From positions 166,521 through 230,520 of the forward strand of contig JAHLJZ010000035.1 of assembly GCA_025602915.1 (NCBI GenBank): a stretch of DNA of 64,000 nucleotides, read 5' to 3'. Positions 22,479 through 33,100 of the stretch are shown here, piece by piece; the stretch's first letter is position 1; every line of letters starts with the position of its first letter. The notes below the pieces were generated by a model, which saw only the letters and a list, made by a program, of their open reading frames with translations, searched no databases and was not told the origin of the DNA. The position numbers and the translations under genes were made by a program. Origin of the DNA: Paraphysoderma sedebokerense (taxonomy: Eukaryota; Blastocladiomycota; Physodermatomycetes; Physodermatales; Physodermataceae).

Positions 22479-24314
22479 TTAGAAGACATCCGTATCTTCA
22501 GTAATACTTGTTAAGCTACCTGCCCGACTGGATTGATCGATCTTGCTCACTTGAGCATGACTCCCTTTAAACCTCACATCCACGTTCAACTTCCTTTTGT
22601 CTTGTCCGCTTGAAACTAGTTCCATCCACAATCTAATCCTTTCTATAGACACATCAACCAAATCAACATCGTCGTTTCTTAAAGAGATAACGTCACCAAA
22701 TATTGGGAACACATGCATAGTTTCGTCGTATAGTTCGAACGTGATCTTGCTACTGGATAAATGAGATCGTAGGGAACGGACAAAAAGACAGATTGAGTCG
22801 TGAATCACTTCATGAGGGGATGACTGAATTAAGATAGGTGGTAGGGATGTGGGGAGTGAGGACGAGTACATTGCCTGATACAAAAAACGTTTGTTCGGAG
22901 TTAGATTCAACAGTTCCAAGATTTAAAACAAATAACTACGCACTGCATTCAGTAAACTTGATTCCGTAAGTTTCTTATATTCTTCTTTCGAACATCCTAC
23001 TCCAACGTAAAATTTGGCACAACTGATAGTTGGATGCATGGCGATGCCAATCGTGTCGTGTCTGTAATTCAAGTACAGCGAATTATCAGCTAGATTTAAA
23101 TCGACACCGGGCTTATTTGAATCAAAGAAGGAAAAGCGTTAGCGCTAATGCGATTTCGGCAGACGTTGTGATAAAAACATATACACACCGACATTAAATA
23201 CGCGCCAGCAGGCGGCGGAATCCTTTCCCGTTCTAATATTTGTAGTAAAGCCTATGGAGGGGTAGATAAGAATACAATATGTCGACTCTGTCTGGAGAAA
23301 TGAACTTACGACACAGAGTCCTGCCCCAGCCGAGTCGCCTAACAATACAGGAATAAAAATTAACACAATAATACTAAAATTGGTTTACGAAGTGAGAAGA
23401 TCTATACCTCCGATAAATAGTCTCTCTGCAGGTATGCCCAAATCAGAACGAATGTATTGATATGTGGCAACTGCGTCATGAATTGCTGCGGGAAAAGGGT
23501 GCTCCGGAGCCAATCTATAGTCCAAAGAATAGATATCTATGCCAATCTCCGCGAGACGAGCGAGATAGCTTCTATGAACTGCGGGCGAGTAGTAAATGTA
23601 TCCGCCCCCTGTAATTGATTATTGAAAACAACAGAAGTCGAGGGCAATTCGTAAACAACATGTATATAGTATCCAGACCGCGAATTTGAGAGCGAACAAA
23701 CCATGGAAATACAACATCACATTTCCTTTTAACCCATTCGTGAGAATCAAATCACCGTTCAATTTTCTCTTCCCTTTTAAGAATTCTTGTGCTGATAGAT
23801 CATCTCTACCGCCATAAACTTCACCGTAATCTTCAGCCAAATCAACTTCATGTTTCTTCTGAACCGCGAATTCAAATTTCTCAATACTGACAGGCCGTTT
23901 ACGTTTCCGACGCACAAAGTCTGCGCCGAAACTGAATCTGGTTTTGAGTTTTGACATAACTGCGGTGACGTCGCCGACAAAACGAGCAGTTCGTAGTTCG
24001 AGATACGGATACGCAGCTAACTCGCGAAAGAAGAAAATGAAGAGATGCGTCTTGAATGGCAAGTTCGGAAGGAAATATGGAGAGGTCGGATATAAAGGAT
24101 CATCTTTTTTCGGTTGAGGTTCGAGTTGTGGATAGACGAGGTAATAGAATCCAATGAAAAAAAAGGCACGGACTGTGAATTGAATGGAAAAGGTGAAAAA
24201 CAATGCCAAGTCTCTCAGGAAGTAAAGAATTGATTTTGGACCGGAACTCCAGTAAGTCCATTGGTCAGAATTTCGTCTGATTTCGAAGATCTTGGGTCTT
24301 TTAGCAGCTACCAT
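22479..24314 (-). CDS. HSL/GDXG-family lipase-esterase (lipase 2), copy 1
   Basis: Exons 24314-23702, 23608-23408, 23338-23310, 23251-23189, 23111-22944 and 22874-22479 give 489 residues. Hydrophobic helices at about 30-65 (LALFFTFSIQFTVRAFFFIGFYYLV) suggest membrane anchoring. The catalytic core has H204-GGG, GGDSAGAG with Ser274 (split by an intron after the first Gly), a probable acid E380 in SPHEVI, and His412 in ETMHVF. Layout and intron positions match lipases 1 and 3, but the intron that splits the nucleophile elbow is absent from lipase 3. The 27-codon tail is Ser/Lys-rich. The substrate is unknown; hydrolysis of glycerolipid or steryl esters at the ER is an inference from the family. 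Confidence 0.8.
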
Positions 24315-24569
24315 TGATTGCTAAATATATGCGCCTTGATCGAATATGGCAAGCCCAAGGAGTCGAAGTGACGAAAAATAAACACGTTTCGATCTGGTAA
24401 TCGAACTGAGCCAGTGCGAACGCGAAAATGGCACTCATTTAAAGACGGCAAGGGAACAAAATGTTAAATTGTTACATGATGGACTCAAGGGTCTGCAGTA
24501 AACGATAATGCTCGAGTAGTATCGAACATAGGGTTAACCCACTAAAAAATTCTTTTTATTTACAAATTG

Positions 24570-25778
24570 CTATTCTTTAGATGAAGCTTCTACTGTGAAA
24601 AATATGTCATCGCTCAATTCGAGTGGGTCTACAGGAATTTTCGTTATTGCGGTGAAGTTGTCGTCAGCATGGACCGTAACGATCCGTATTTTATACTTTG
24701 TCCGGACGATCATACGGAGAGAAATTTTCGTCAAGCAGCATAACGAGCTAATTTCAATATCACTCTCACGCTTAAGACTTCTTAGGATAATCGAAGGCTT
24801 TAAATATTGCGTTGATGGAACTGTCGTTGCGCTTCGGAAGTAGCGAACAGGGATTGGGGGTGGATCCGTTGATGCATTATCACTGTCCGATATACACCAA
24901 GTTACAGCACAAGCATAAGGTATCTCTGTTGTCAATTGAGGCTGAATCAATACCATCAATATTTCAAATCTACGAAGATTCAAAATATGGTAAAGAGCAA
25001 AGTCGACACCGAAATCGTAAAGAGGAAAGTGTCGACGAAAATGTTCTTGGATCGTACTTGTCTGCTCATCCGTCAGAACAGACAAATCATTATTGCAGAA
25101 TTTCTGAACAACTTGTATGAAATGTTCAATGTTGAAAGCCGTGCGAAGATAAATACACAGATCGTACTTGTTCAATTCTGGAATATCGATATCCGTTGGT
25201 ATCTCTTTCGGCGGAGTTGACTTGGCGATTTTTAACATCAAATGGAAGGGCGCTGAGCCGATATCCACCGCAAGTGGGACACGGAAAAAATTGTAGTTTA
25301 TAGAGTGTTCAATGATGTCGCCGAGCTGCTTGAATACAGGATCGTCGTTCAAGCTGGAGTACAGCTCAAACGTTTTCTTGCTGGTCAAATTGTCGTCCAG
25401 CTCATCCTTAATAAATAAAGTCTCGGCAATCAATCGGGGCAAGCTGAGTTTCAACTGGTCGTACATCAAGAATTCGGCGAGCAGCCACAAATCGGCGAGA
25501 TCTTCGATATGATGCTGCCGGAGCTCACTATGATTCAGTTTACCCTCGTAGAGATATTGTAGGACTAACGTAAGGGCATTACTTTTGTCAAAGACATTCG
25601 TCAAGTCAAGTGTTCGTTGATTGTCGTCCTCTCGGACAAGGCTGAGCATCGAACTGAAGTAAGGGATTCGGCTAAGTAAACCTCGGTGACATCTGTATTC
25701 GATCGAACCATGGCGAATAGTGCAGTCGGAGTAAGGGTCAAAGGTAACGACGGTGGCATCCGTTAGAGTGGAAGGCAT
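24570..25778 (-). CDS. BTB/POZ-domain protein, copy 1
   Basis: A single-exon gene of 402 residues, unusual among its intron-rich neighbours. Residues 10-115 form a BTB fold: SDCTIRHGSIEYRCHRGLLSR (the exposed hairpin and 'H' motif), PYFSSMLSLV, and LQYLYEGKLN, then the LADLWLLAEFLMYDQLK helix. The remaining 280 residues have no recognised domain; no Kelch, MATH or ankyrin repeats are visible. BTB proteins usually dimerise and act as adaptors for Cullin-3 ubiquitin ligases; that role here is inference. It lies between the two lipase genes on the same strand. Confidence 0.75.
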   Translation of the reverse strand: MPSTLTDATVVTFDPYSDCTIRHGSIEYRCHRGLLSRIPYFSSMLSLVREDDNQRTLDLTNVFDKSNALTLVLQYLYEGKLNHSELRQHHIEDLADLWLLAEFLMYDQLKLSLPRLIAETLFIKDELDDNLTSKKTFELYSSLNDDPVFKQLGDIIEHSINYNFFRVPLAVDIGSAPFHLMLKIAKSTPPKEIPTDIDIPELNKYDLCIYLRTAFNIEHFIQVVQKFCNNDLSVLTDEQTSTIQEHFRRHFPLYDFGVDFALYHILNLRRFEILMVLIQPQLTTEIPYACAVTWCISDSDNASTDPPPIPVRYFRSATTVPSTQYLKPSIILRSLKRESDIEISSLCCLTKISLRMIVRTKYKIRIVTVHADDNFTAITKIPVDPLELSDDIFFTVEASSKE

Positions 25779-26067
25779 TTCCTTTTCGCTCTGAGTGGCG
25801 AGATGACGGTCGAGGGGGATGGGTAGTGAAGGGCAAGCGGGAACTCACCCAGTTCAGCCAACGCGGTTTTGCTTCCAAGCTGGCTGCTTGGTGTGTTGAC
25901 GGACTGAAGCAACTATAGAAGCAATTGATAAAACAGGAAGACTAAGATGCGGCCAAAAAATTCAATTTCACTTCCCTTTATATGTCACTCTCAATTCGGG
26001 GATATCAACCAATCTTTATTAGCAACACCTCCCCCAGCATCCACGCAGGAGGATGGAACACATTGAA

Positions 26068-27790
26068 TCAATATGATTCCCGGCCAACTTCTATTCCTTC
26101 TCGTATAACCACAGCAATTTTTTTACTAGATATTTTTCCTAAACTATTCATCCAAGACTCCAAACGTTCCATAGAAGTTTCTAAAACATCAGTTTTACCT
26201 AATGGAAAGAATCCCGCCATGATTTGGAAAATGTGAATCATGTTGTCGTATAATTCAAAAGTGACAGGTGTCTCTGGACATGATTTGCATAGATTTAAAA
26301 ATAGTTCTGCAATAGAATCATGCAGCTGCTCTTGAGGAGCAGATTGTATCAAAATAGGTGGGAGATTTGGTGGCAAGTTCTTCGAGATAGCCTGCAGCAA
26401 TATTGTTAGTCATCGATAAGGCAACAGAGAAACCACCACTCGGACAAACCATTGAAACAAGATCAAGCTTGCAAAAACTTTCTATATCAACGGCGCGGGG
26501 GCCAGCATAATGAGCAGTGAGATTTACATTGGGATGAATGAGGAAGTTCATGATGTCGTGTCGATTATTCTCATAAAGCGATTGTACATTGGGGGAGAGA
26601 TCGACCAACGGCTGTTCGAGAGGTCAGAGATGATTAGGAATGATGAAATTGAGCGAATCCAGAGGGCTCTACATACGGAAAGTAAATATGCTCCGCCAGG
26701 GTACGGTTCTGATGTTCTATGAAGAACTAGCAGCAAAGCCTAAGAATCAACGCATTAACAATTAATTCTTTTGAAAGCAAAAGGAAATTATCAATTACCA
26801 AAGCCAGATTCCCTCCAGCAGAGTCGCCTGCCACAATGATATTCTTCGGTTGAATGTTCAACGACTTCACTAAAAATTGGTAAGATGCGTAGGCATCGTG
26901 AATGGCAGCGGGGAAAGGATATTCTGGTGCGAGTCTATAATTCACCGATAATACATCGGCTCCAGTTTCTGCCATTCGACTAGTGAAATGTCGATTCGAA
27001 TTGTACTTGTACATGCAATGACCGCCACCTAATGGGGAATGGACGGTAACTCAGAATGGCTGCACACCAGAGAAAGAATGAGCAAGTCCTTACCATGAAA
27101 ATAGAGTATTATTTTTCCCTTCAGGTTGTTACTGAGTAACCACTCAGCATCCAACGTTCTATCGCCTTTTAACCTTTCCGATCCGTCAAAATAACCTTCG
27201 TCCTCCGGCAAGCTTACCTCTAAGTCTGATTTGATCACAATCTTACACGATTCAACTTTAATGATTCGCTTCGATTTGCGGGGCCGAAAAAGAGGGCCGA
27301 GACTATACTTCGCTGAGAGATGAGAGAGTCCAATGGTGCTCGATGTCACCAGCCTTAGCCGGCGCATATTGGTTGTTGAATGTGATGCAGATGTGCGAAG
27401 GGCATGATATAAAATATGATGATAAAGAGTTCGTTGCGGAAGAAAGAAGGGCACTGTTTGGCGCATGCTTCCCTCATTTTTAAATTTCTTACTTGTCCAC
27501 GGCCGAATATGAAAGCTGGGTTGCTTTGACAACTCAAGATATTCTCGGTCTTGATCGCTCTGGTCGGAAGTGACATCTAGTTTTGGGTAGACACGATAAT
27601 AAAAGGCTGCCAGAATAATGCTGTCTACCACAATGGTGACAAGAACTCTAATTACATGAAAAATGTCTGTTGCGAGTTTGAAGGGTGTAACGGTAAGGTC
27701 ATTCAGTCGTTCAACATGACCAGACTCTGTTTTCCGTTCGAAACCTTCCGTATACTCTAAGGTGTCTTCATCATATGATACCGGCGACAT
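26068..27790 (-). CDS. HSL/GDXG-family lipase-esterase (lipase 3), copy 1
   Basis: Exons 27790-27094, 27028-26799, 26739-26677, 26611-26450 and 26391-26068 give 491 residues. A hydrophobic segment at 45-75 (IRVLVTIVVDSIILAAFYY) precedes a basic linker. Catalytic features are H232-GGG, AGDSAGGN with Ser302, a probable acid in SAPQEQL, and His in DNMIHIF. The HGGG motif is again split by a phase-1 intron. It lacks the extra intron of lipase 2 and the long tail of lipase 1. The protein retains all catalytic positions and is presumably active. Confidence 0.8.
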
Positions 27791-28340
27791 CTTTGCTAAG
27801 AAAAAGTATCCGAGAGAATTTGCGGACGGTTTTTCTGCGACGCGGAGAAATGCGACTCATGGCGGACTTTGGCGGGAGCATGGTCGGCGAAGCCCAACAA
27901 ACTGAAAATTCAGTTCTGAATTCAGACGTTGCTCAGTGACCACAAACAATCCTAAAGGTTTTGGATCATGGAATGTTTGTGCTACCATCTCCGCTTTTTC
28001 AATACGTTTGTGAACTAAATCTGGGTTCCATCTAGTATTACGGATTGATAGTGTCGCTTTTTTAACTTTCAGCAAAAGAATAGTATGGATAACCACTTTA
28101 ACATTTTTGTTGAAGGAAAGAAAGCTGTGTTAATTTTTCGGTCGGGGGGTATGACCTGCGCGTCTGCCAACTCCTCAAGTGGTTGAAGTCAACTTGGATT
28201 ACGAGGACTCTACAAATGCACAAATCGTCGAGCCAATCGGTTAACGACGGACGATGAGTCTTTAATTAATGACTACGCTAAAACTTAAATCTGCACTACT
28301 ACTAGGGAATCCTCTCTACCAACTTCGGTTCAGGTTTCCC
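27791..28340. other. Intergenic between lipase 3 and the quinone oxidoreductase (copy 1)
   Basis: 550 bp between two minus-strand genes. One 79-codon minus frame (27857-28096) begins with GTG and has no recognisable content. It is probably promoter of lipase 3 and 3' flank of the oxidoreductase. Confidence 0.45.
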
Positions 28341-29795
28341 CTACAACTTCGATTTTGAAGGACCAAGGTCCCCTTCTTCCCCATCACTTCTTAAAGTCAC
28401 TACAACCTTCCCATAACTTTCTCTTCCGCCTAAGGCTTTTAAGGCATCTGGAACACTCTCTAAACCAAAAAAATCCCGATCATATACGACAGGCTTTAGC
28501 CTATCTTCGCTAAACAGTTTCATAAGATCTGTCCAAACTTGAACAATTGTTTTCGGATCATTTTGTCGATATGCACCCCAGAAAAGGCCAATAATAGAGA
28601 TATTTTTCAATAGAATGCGATTTGATGATATCTTTTCTCCTGTTCCTGGAGGAAGGGAAGCAAATCCGATGACAAGCTGGATAAAGGGTGTGAGAGTTAT
28701 GTATCGATCATGTGTTGGGCAGAGAGTCTCACCAATCTCGCATCCCAAGCGGCCACTTTCATGCTTTTTTCGATTAATCCAACAGGATCATAGACAACGT
28801 CAACCCCTTTTTTCTTGGTTATCATCAAAACTTCCTTCACCCAATCCTGCGTTCTGTAGTTAATCACGTAATCTGCGCCATTGTCCTTGCATACTTGTAA
28901 TTTCTTGTCACTCGAAGCAGTCGCAATTACTGCGGCGCCCATAGCCTAGGAATATACTTTTTCGTTAGAATTAATATAATATGAGCAAAGATTGCATTGA
29001 CGTCACCTTTGCGATTTGAATTGCGGCAAGGCCAACTCCTCCGGCCCCGGCGTGTACCAAGACAATTTCGCCTCAAATTTGTCGAAACATCACAACAGAG
29101 AGTTTAAGTATCGAGGACGAAAATTTTGTTTGAAGAGAATAAAATACCTGGCTTAAGATTTGCTCGAACTGTCAACGCTGCGTAGGAAGTGGGATACGTA
29201 ATAAATATCCCTGCAGCTTGCTCGAATGTCAAATTAGTCGGGATTTTCATTAATGAGCTTGCATTGGCAGCGACATGAGTAGCATAGGCACCGGTTTGAA
29301 CAGCACCGAATACTCTATCTATAATGAATCCAGTATTAGCCACATCTATATGAAACGATTACAGAAGTTAGAGTACCTCCAGCTTTGAATCTTTTCACTG
29401 CGGGGTGACATGATACCACTACGCCTGAAAACTAATAGCACACAGCAATGTTAACACCATTAACTGGGCAAAGAGAGCGCCCAAGATGTAACAACAAGAA
29501 ACTTGCCTCAGTGCCAGGAATGAATGGAAATTTTGGACGATACTGGTATTTCCCCTGTATCAAAAGGATATCAAAGAAATTTGCGCTGCGGGCAAATTCA
29601 CCATTTGAAAACCGTCAGAATAAATTAACTATAATAATCTGCAAAAGCTGAAGTACTTCAAAGTATATATTACCCGACAGCTTTCACCTCCACCAAGACT
29701 TCATTCTGCTTCAATTCTGGTACCGGGATTTCATGAACACAATTAGCGAGTTCTTGAGGATCCTTCAGCCACTTGTCGACGACTAGTGCTTTCAT
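28341..29795 (-). CDS. Zinc-free MDR-family quinone oxidoreductase, copy 1
   Basis: Seven exons (29795-29674, 29585-29507, 29431-29377, 29345-29148, 29071-29007, 28945-28733, 28676-28341) give 355 residues. The GroES-like N-half shows VEVKAVG, then NFFDILLIQGKYQ and PFIPGTEFSGVVV. The NADPH site is AGAGGVG at 159-165, followed by GAAVIATASSDKK and DYVINYRTQDW. The catalytic zinc ligands of alcohol dehydrogenases are absent, as expected for NADPH:quinone reductases. The family reduces quinones or alkenals in the cytosol or mitochondria. The intron after PGTE reads best with a GC-AG border (donor GCAAGT at 29506-29501). It is transcribed away from the ZGRF1-like helicase, so the two probably share a promoter region. 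Confidence 0.85.
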
Positions 29796-30189
29796 GACGC
29801 TGGCGGGACGATCAGTAACAACCGACAGCAATCAAAATATCTGGGTGAAAAGCTAACCTGTTAGATCTGGTTTTGCGTTTTGAGGATGAACAGGAATTTG
29901 TGTGAGTGTTTGCGAGGACAACTTTCAAGCGCCTTTTGGCGATAACTTGTAAATTAACACGACGTCACAACTTTGTCGATTACTTTTCAATGAATATATT
30001 GACAATAGCAACAATGACTGTATCGGCAATTATTCAGATAAATATCAAAACTACAATCAATATATGGATTTTACATTTTAAATTAATTTTGAATATGTTT
30101 GTTCGTAATGGTGATTCTGCTGTGGCCATGCGGATTACGTGAAATACCCATACACATTCGTTCTTCCGCATTTTCGAATCAATTCATAC
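29796..30189. other. Divergent promoter, quinone oxidoreductase / ZGRF1-like helicase (copy 1)
   Basis: 394 bp between two divergent start codons, AT-rich in the helicase half. A 78-codon plus frame (29906-30142) has no recognisable domain. Confidence 0.5.
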
Positions 30190-33100
30190 ATGTCTTCTAC
30201 GGTCTCTGCAGATGCTGAACGCTTCTTTGTCGTACTCTACACTTCTCAAAAGCATAAGAAGGCTAAAACATGGAGTGATGGGACCCTGAAATTCCTCAAG
30301 CAGAACTCGAAGGTTGTAAATAGTGTTTAGGTCGCGTCCTTATCGTTCTAACGTATATTTCTCTAGGGTATACTGTTGGATGAGAGAAACAACCGAGTCG
30401 ATAGGTATTGCGCCATTATTTGTGATATTAAGCTCATTTAAATTTGCACTAAAGAATTTTGGGTAGCGGATTTGTTTCTGAAGAAAGTTTACGATGTGGA
30501 AACGAGATTGAATTTGATCGACATTTGATACAGATCGAATCCAATGGGAAATATGAAGAAAGAAGTAACGACTGTGCTGTTGCTGCAACAGAAATTCCGA
30601 AACCAATTGTACGCCGATTTATGTTACCAAAGAAAAGCGCCTTCAAGCCACCCATCTCTGGAGAGAAATGTGCAGTGATGCCTGCAGTTTCAAGAACCAA
30701 CACCAATGAACTCAAAAGCGACAGACGGTTAGCTAAAACAAAATTTACAGTCTTATACACCCATCAAAAGCAAAAGAAGGCTAAAACTTGGCTAGACGGA
30801 TTTGCTGTCTATATTCAAAATGAAAGCAAGGTTAGAATCAGTACGACTGCATTTACTTGAGACAGCTTTATTGTTGGCGGTATAGATTCCGCTATATTTG
30901 CTAATATCATTCCCTATTTAGATGGTCTTGTATAATCAAAAGAAAAGCAGATTGGAGAGGTACTATAGTTACGAAACAAGCACAGGCGGTGACATTTCTT
31001 AATGACATTCCTTCATTACAGCATCCTCGTTCCTGGCCCTCCCAGCATCGGAGACGATCTCGAATTTGAGCGATTTCTCGTTACGATCGAGGGACCGACA
31101 GGGCAAGAACAGATAAAACCACATTCTCCTTCATCGAATACGGGAGATTTGCTAGTCAAAAAGGTATGGACTGATATATCAAAAAATCATGGTGAGATTA
31201 ATTAAGCATGCCGACTATATGTGTAGCCCCCTCTTCGAAAATTTCAACGACCAAGGACCACATTGCTAAAGCAACTGCCGTCTACGGCCGAATCGAGTCA
31301 TAATGCTACTCCAACGCTACCGAATTCAGAGAGCCCCGAAACGAAAGGTCAGTGAAATAGTCATGATGAACCGCTATTTCCGCTTGAAGCTAATGCCAGT
31401 GATTGTAGTTGTTTCTTCAATGCTTACTTTAATTAGACAAAGTCCACCAAATAAACCTTCTTCAAACTTGCCTAAACACACTTCCATTTGTCTATATCCA
31501 TCAAATTCCCAACCTTGCTATTCCCCCATATTTCGACAACCTGTTCCGTCGGTTTCAGACTCTTCAATACCCCGTGTTAACGATGATGTTGATGGTGTTT
31601 TGGACGGTGATGTTGATGTCGACGATTATTTTGATCAATTCGAGGCTAATCCAGACGATACACGTCAGGTTAAGAGCTTTCCGGAAGGACAATCAAGCTC
31701 GCATAATCAAATCCCAAAGAAACGGAAGTTGCGATTTGATGCGTGGCAAGATGATGATAATGATTATGTACGGCCTAATGAGGATGTCAGACATGAGGAA
31801 GACGTGTTAAATATCAGTAAAACACAAAACGACGCCATGGTAAACACTAATTCTACTGCGGACAAGAGCAACATTGCCATTTCTTTTTCAAATGGATTAC
31901 CAGCGAAATGGAAAAGTGATGAGGTAACGACTTTATGTTCTTCATTGTCTCATTATTGTCTCATCCATACCGTTTTCTTAGCCTGTAAAGTATGAGCCGC
32001 AGATTAAGAGAATACACACCGATATAATTGTGGACAATCTGACTTGTCCCCAAACGTCGCCAATTCTGCAATCGAAGACTCATCTAGAATCCAACAACAT
32101 CGATTCGGCTCCAACAGTTCTGAGGGCTTCTGAAGTTCTGAAAAGTAGGCCAAAACGACCAATAGTCAATAATTTATACTTTCCAAGCTTGGAATTTATT
32201 AAAGATATTCAGAAGAGCGGCGAACGATTAGAACGAAAAGTAGAGATACCGACTTCGTTTGTAAGTTATCCATTGTCGAACACTGAATCTATGTCGTTTC
32301 AGACCTTTTTCACTGAGATTCTTTTGAAGTCATCGGGATTGTCATATCAGTCCTATCTTTTAGCTGCTATCCACGAACACTTGCAAATCCAGATTACTGG
32401 TGTTGCATTGAAGTATTTTGGACTGATACGTAACTACGTTGTCGAAGATTCCGATTGTGGAGTAAAATTGCCGAGTAATATAGAATCTCGGGCAAGGTCC
32501 AATTATATCCCATTGTATTTGGGCTGCGGATTAAGGTATGTGTTTCCAGTTTTTATTCCATCATAATTTATGTTAAAGTTGGGTGAATGCAGCACTTATG
32601 AACCAGACCCGAAGCTGCTGAGATTTCAACCTTCAGTTCGTCAGCGAAAAGGAAATATTCTTCTTGCTATCCAAAATCGCGAACCCTCATCGCATTATGG
32701 CAAAGACGATATTTGGGTTGTTTCAAAATCTCCTTTGTTCGTACAGGCGTCAAGCTGGATGGGTCGTTCAGTCTTTCATGGGGTCAGCAGTGGAAACTCA
32801 GTTGAGGTATGTTAGACCTGAAGTCTGCATCAAAATATTAAATCCAAAATCGTGACTTCATTATGCTCTACCCAGTTGAAACCATTAACCGATGACGACG
32901 CTCGAACGGCGAAGAGATTGTGTTCTTCGCGAGACTATACTCCTGGGTCGGGCATTATCGCGATTAGGTTGTTCAATGCGTCGGATCTGACGATTCTGGG
33001 TACTTTGTCCGACTCCAGCATGACTTATTCAATACCATCTCTTGACTCATTTCTTTTTTGGCTCAGACAATCTCAAATCCGAAGTTTTGAAAATCCCAAT

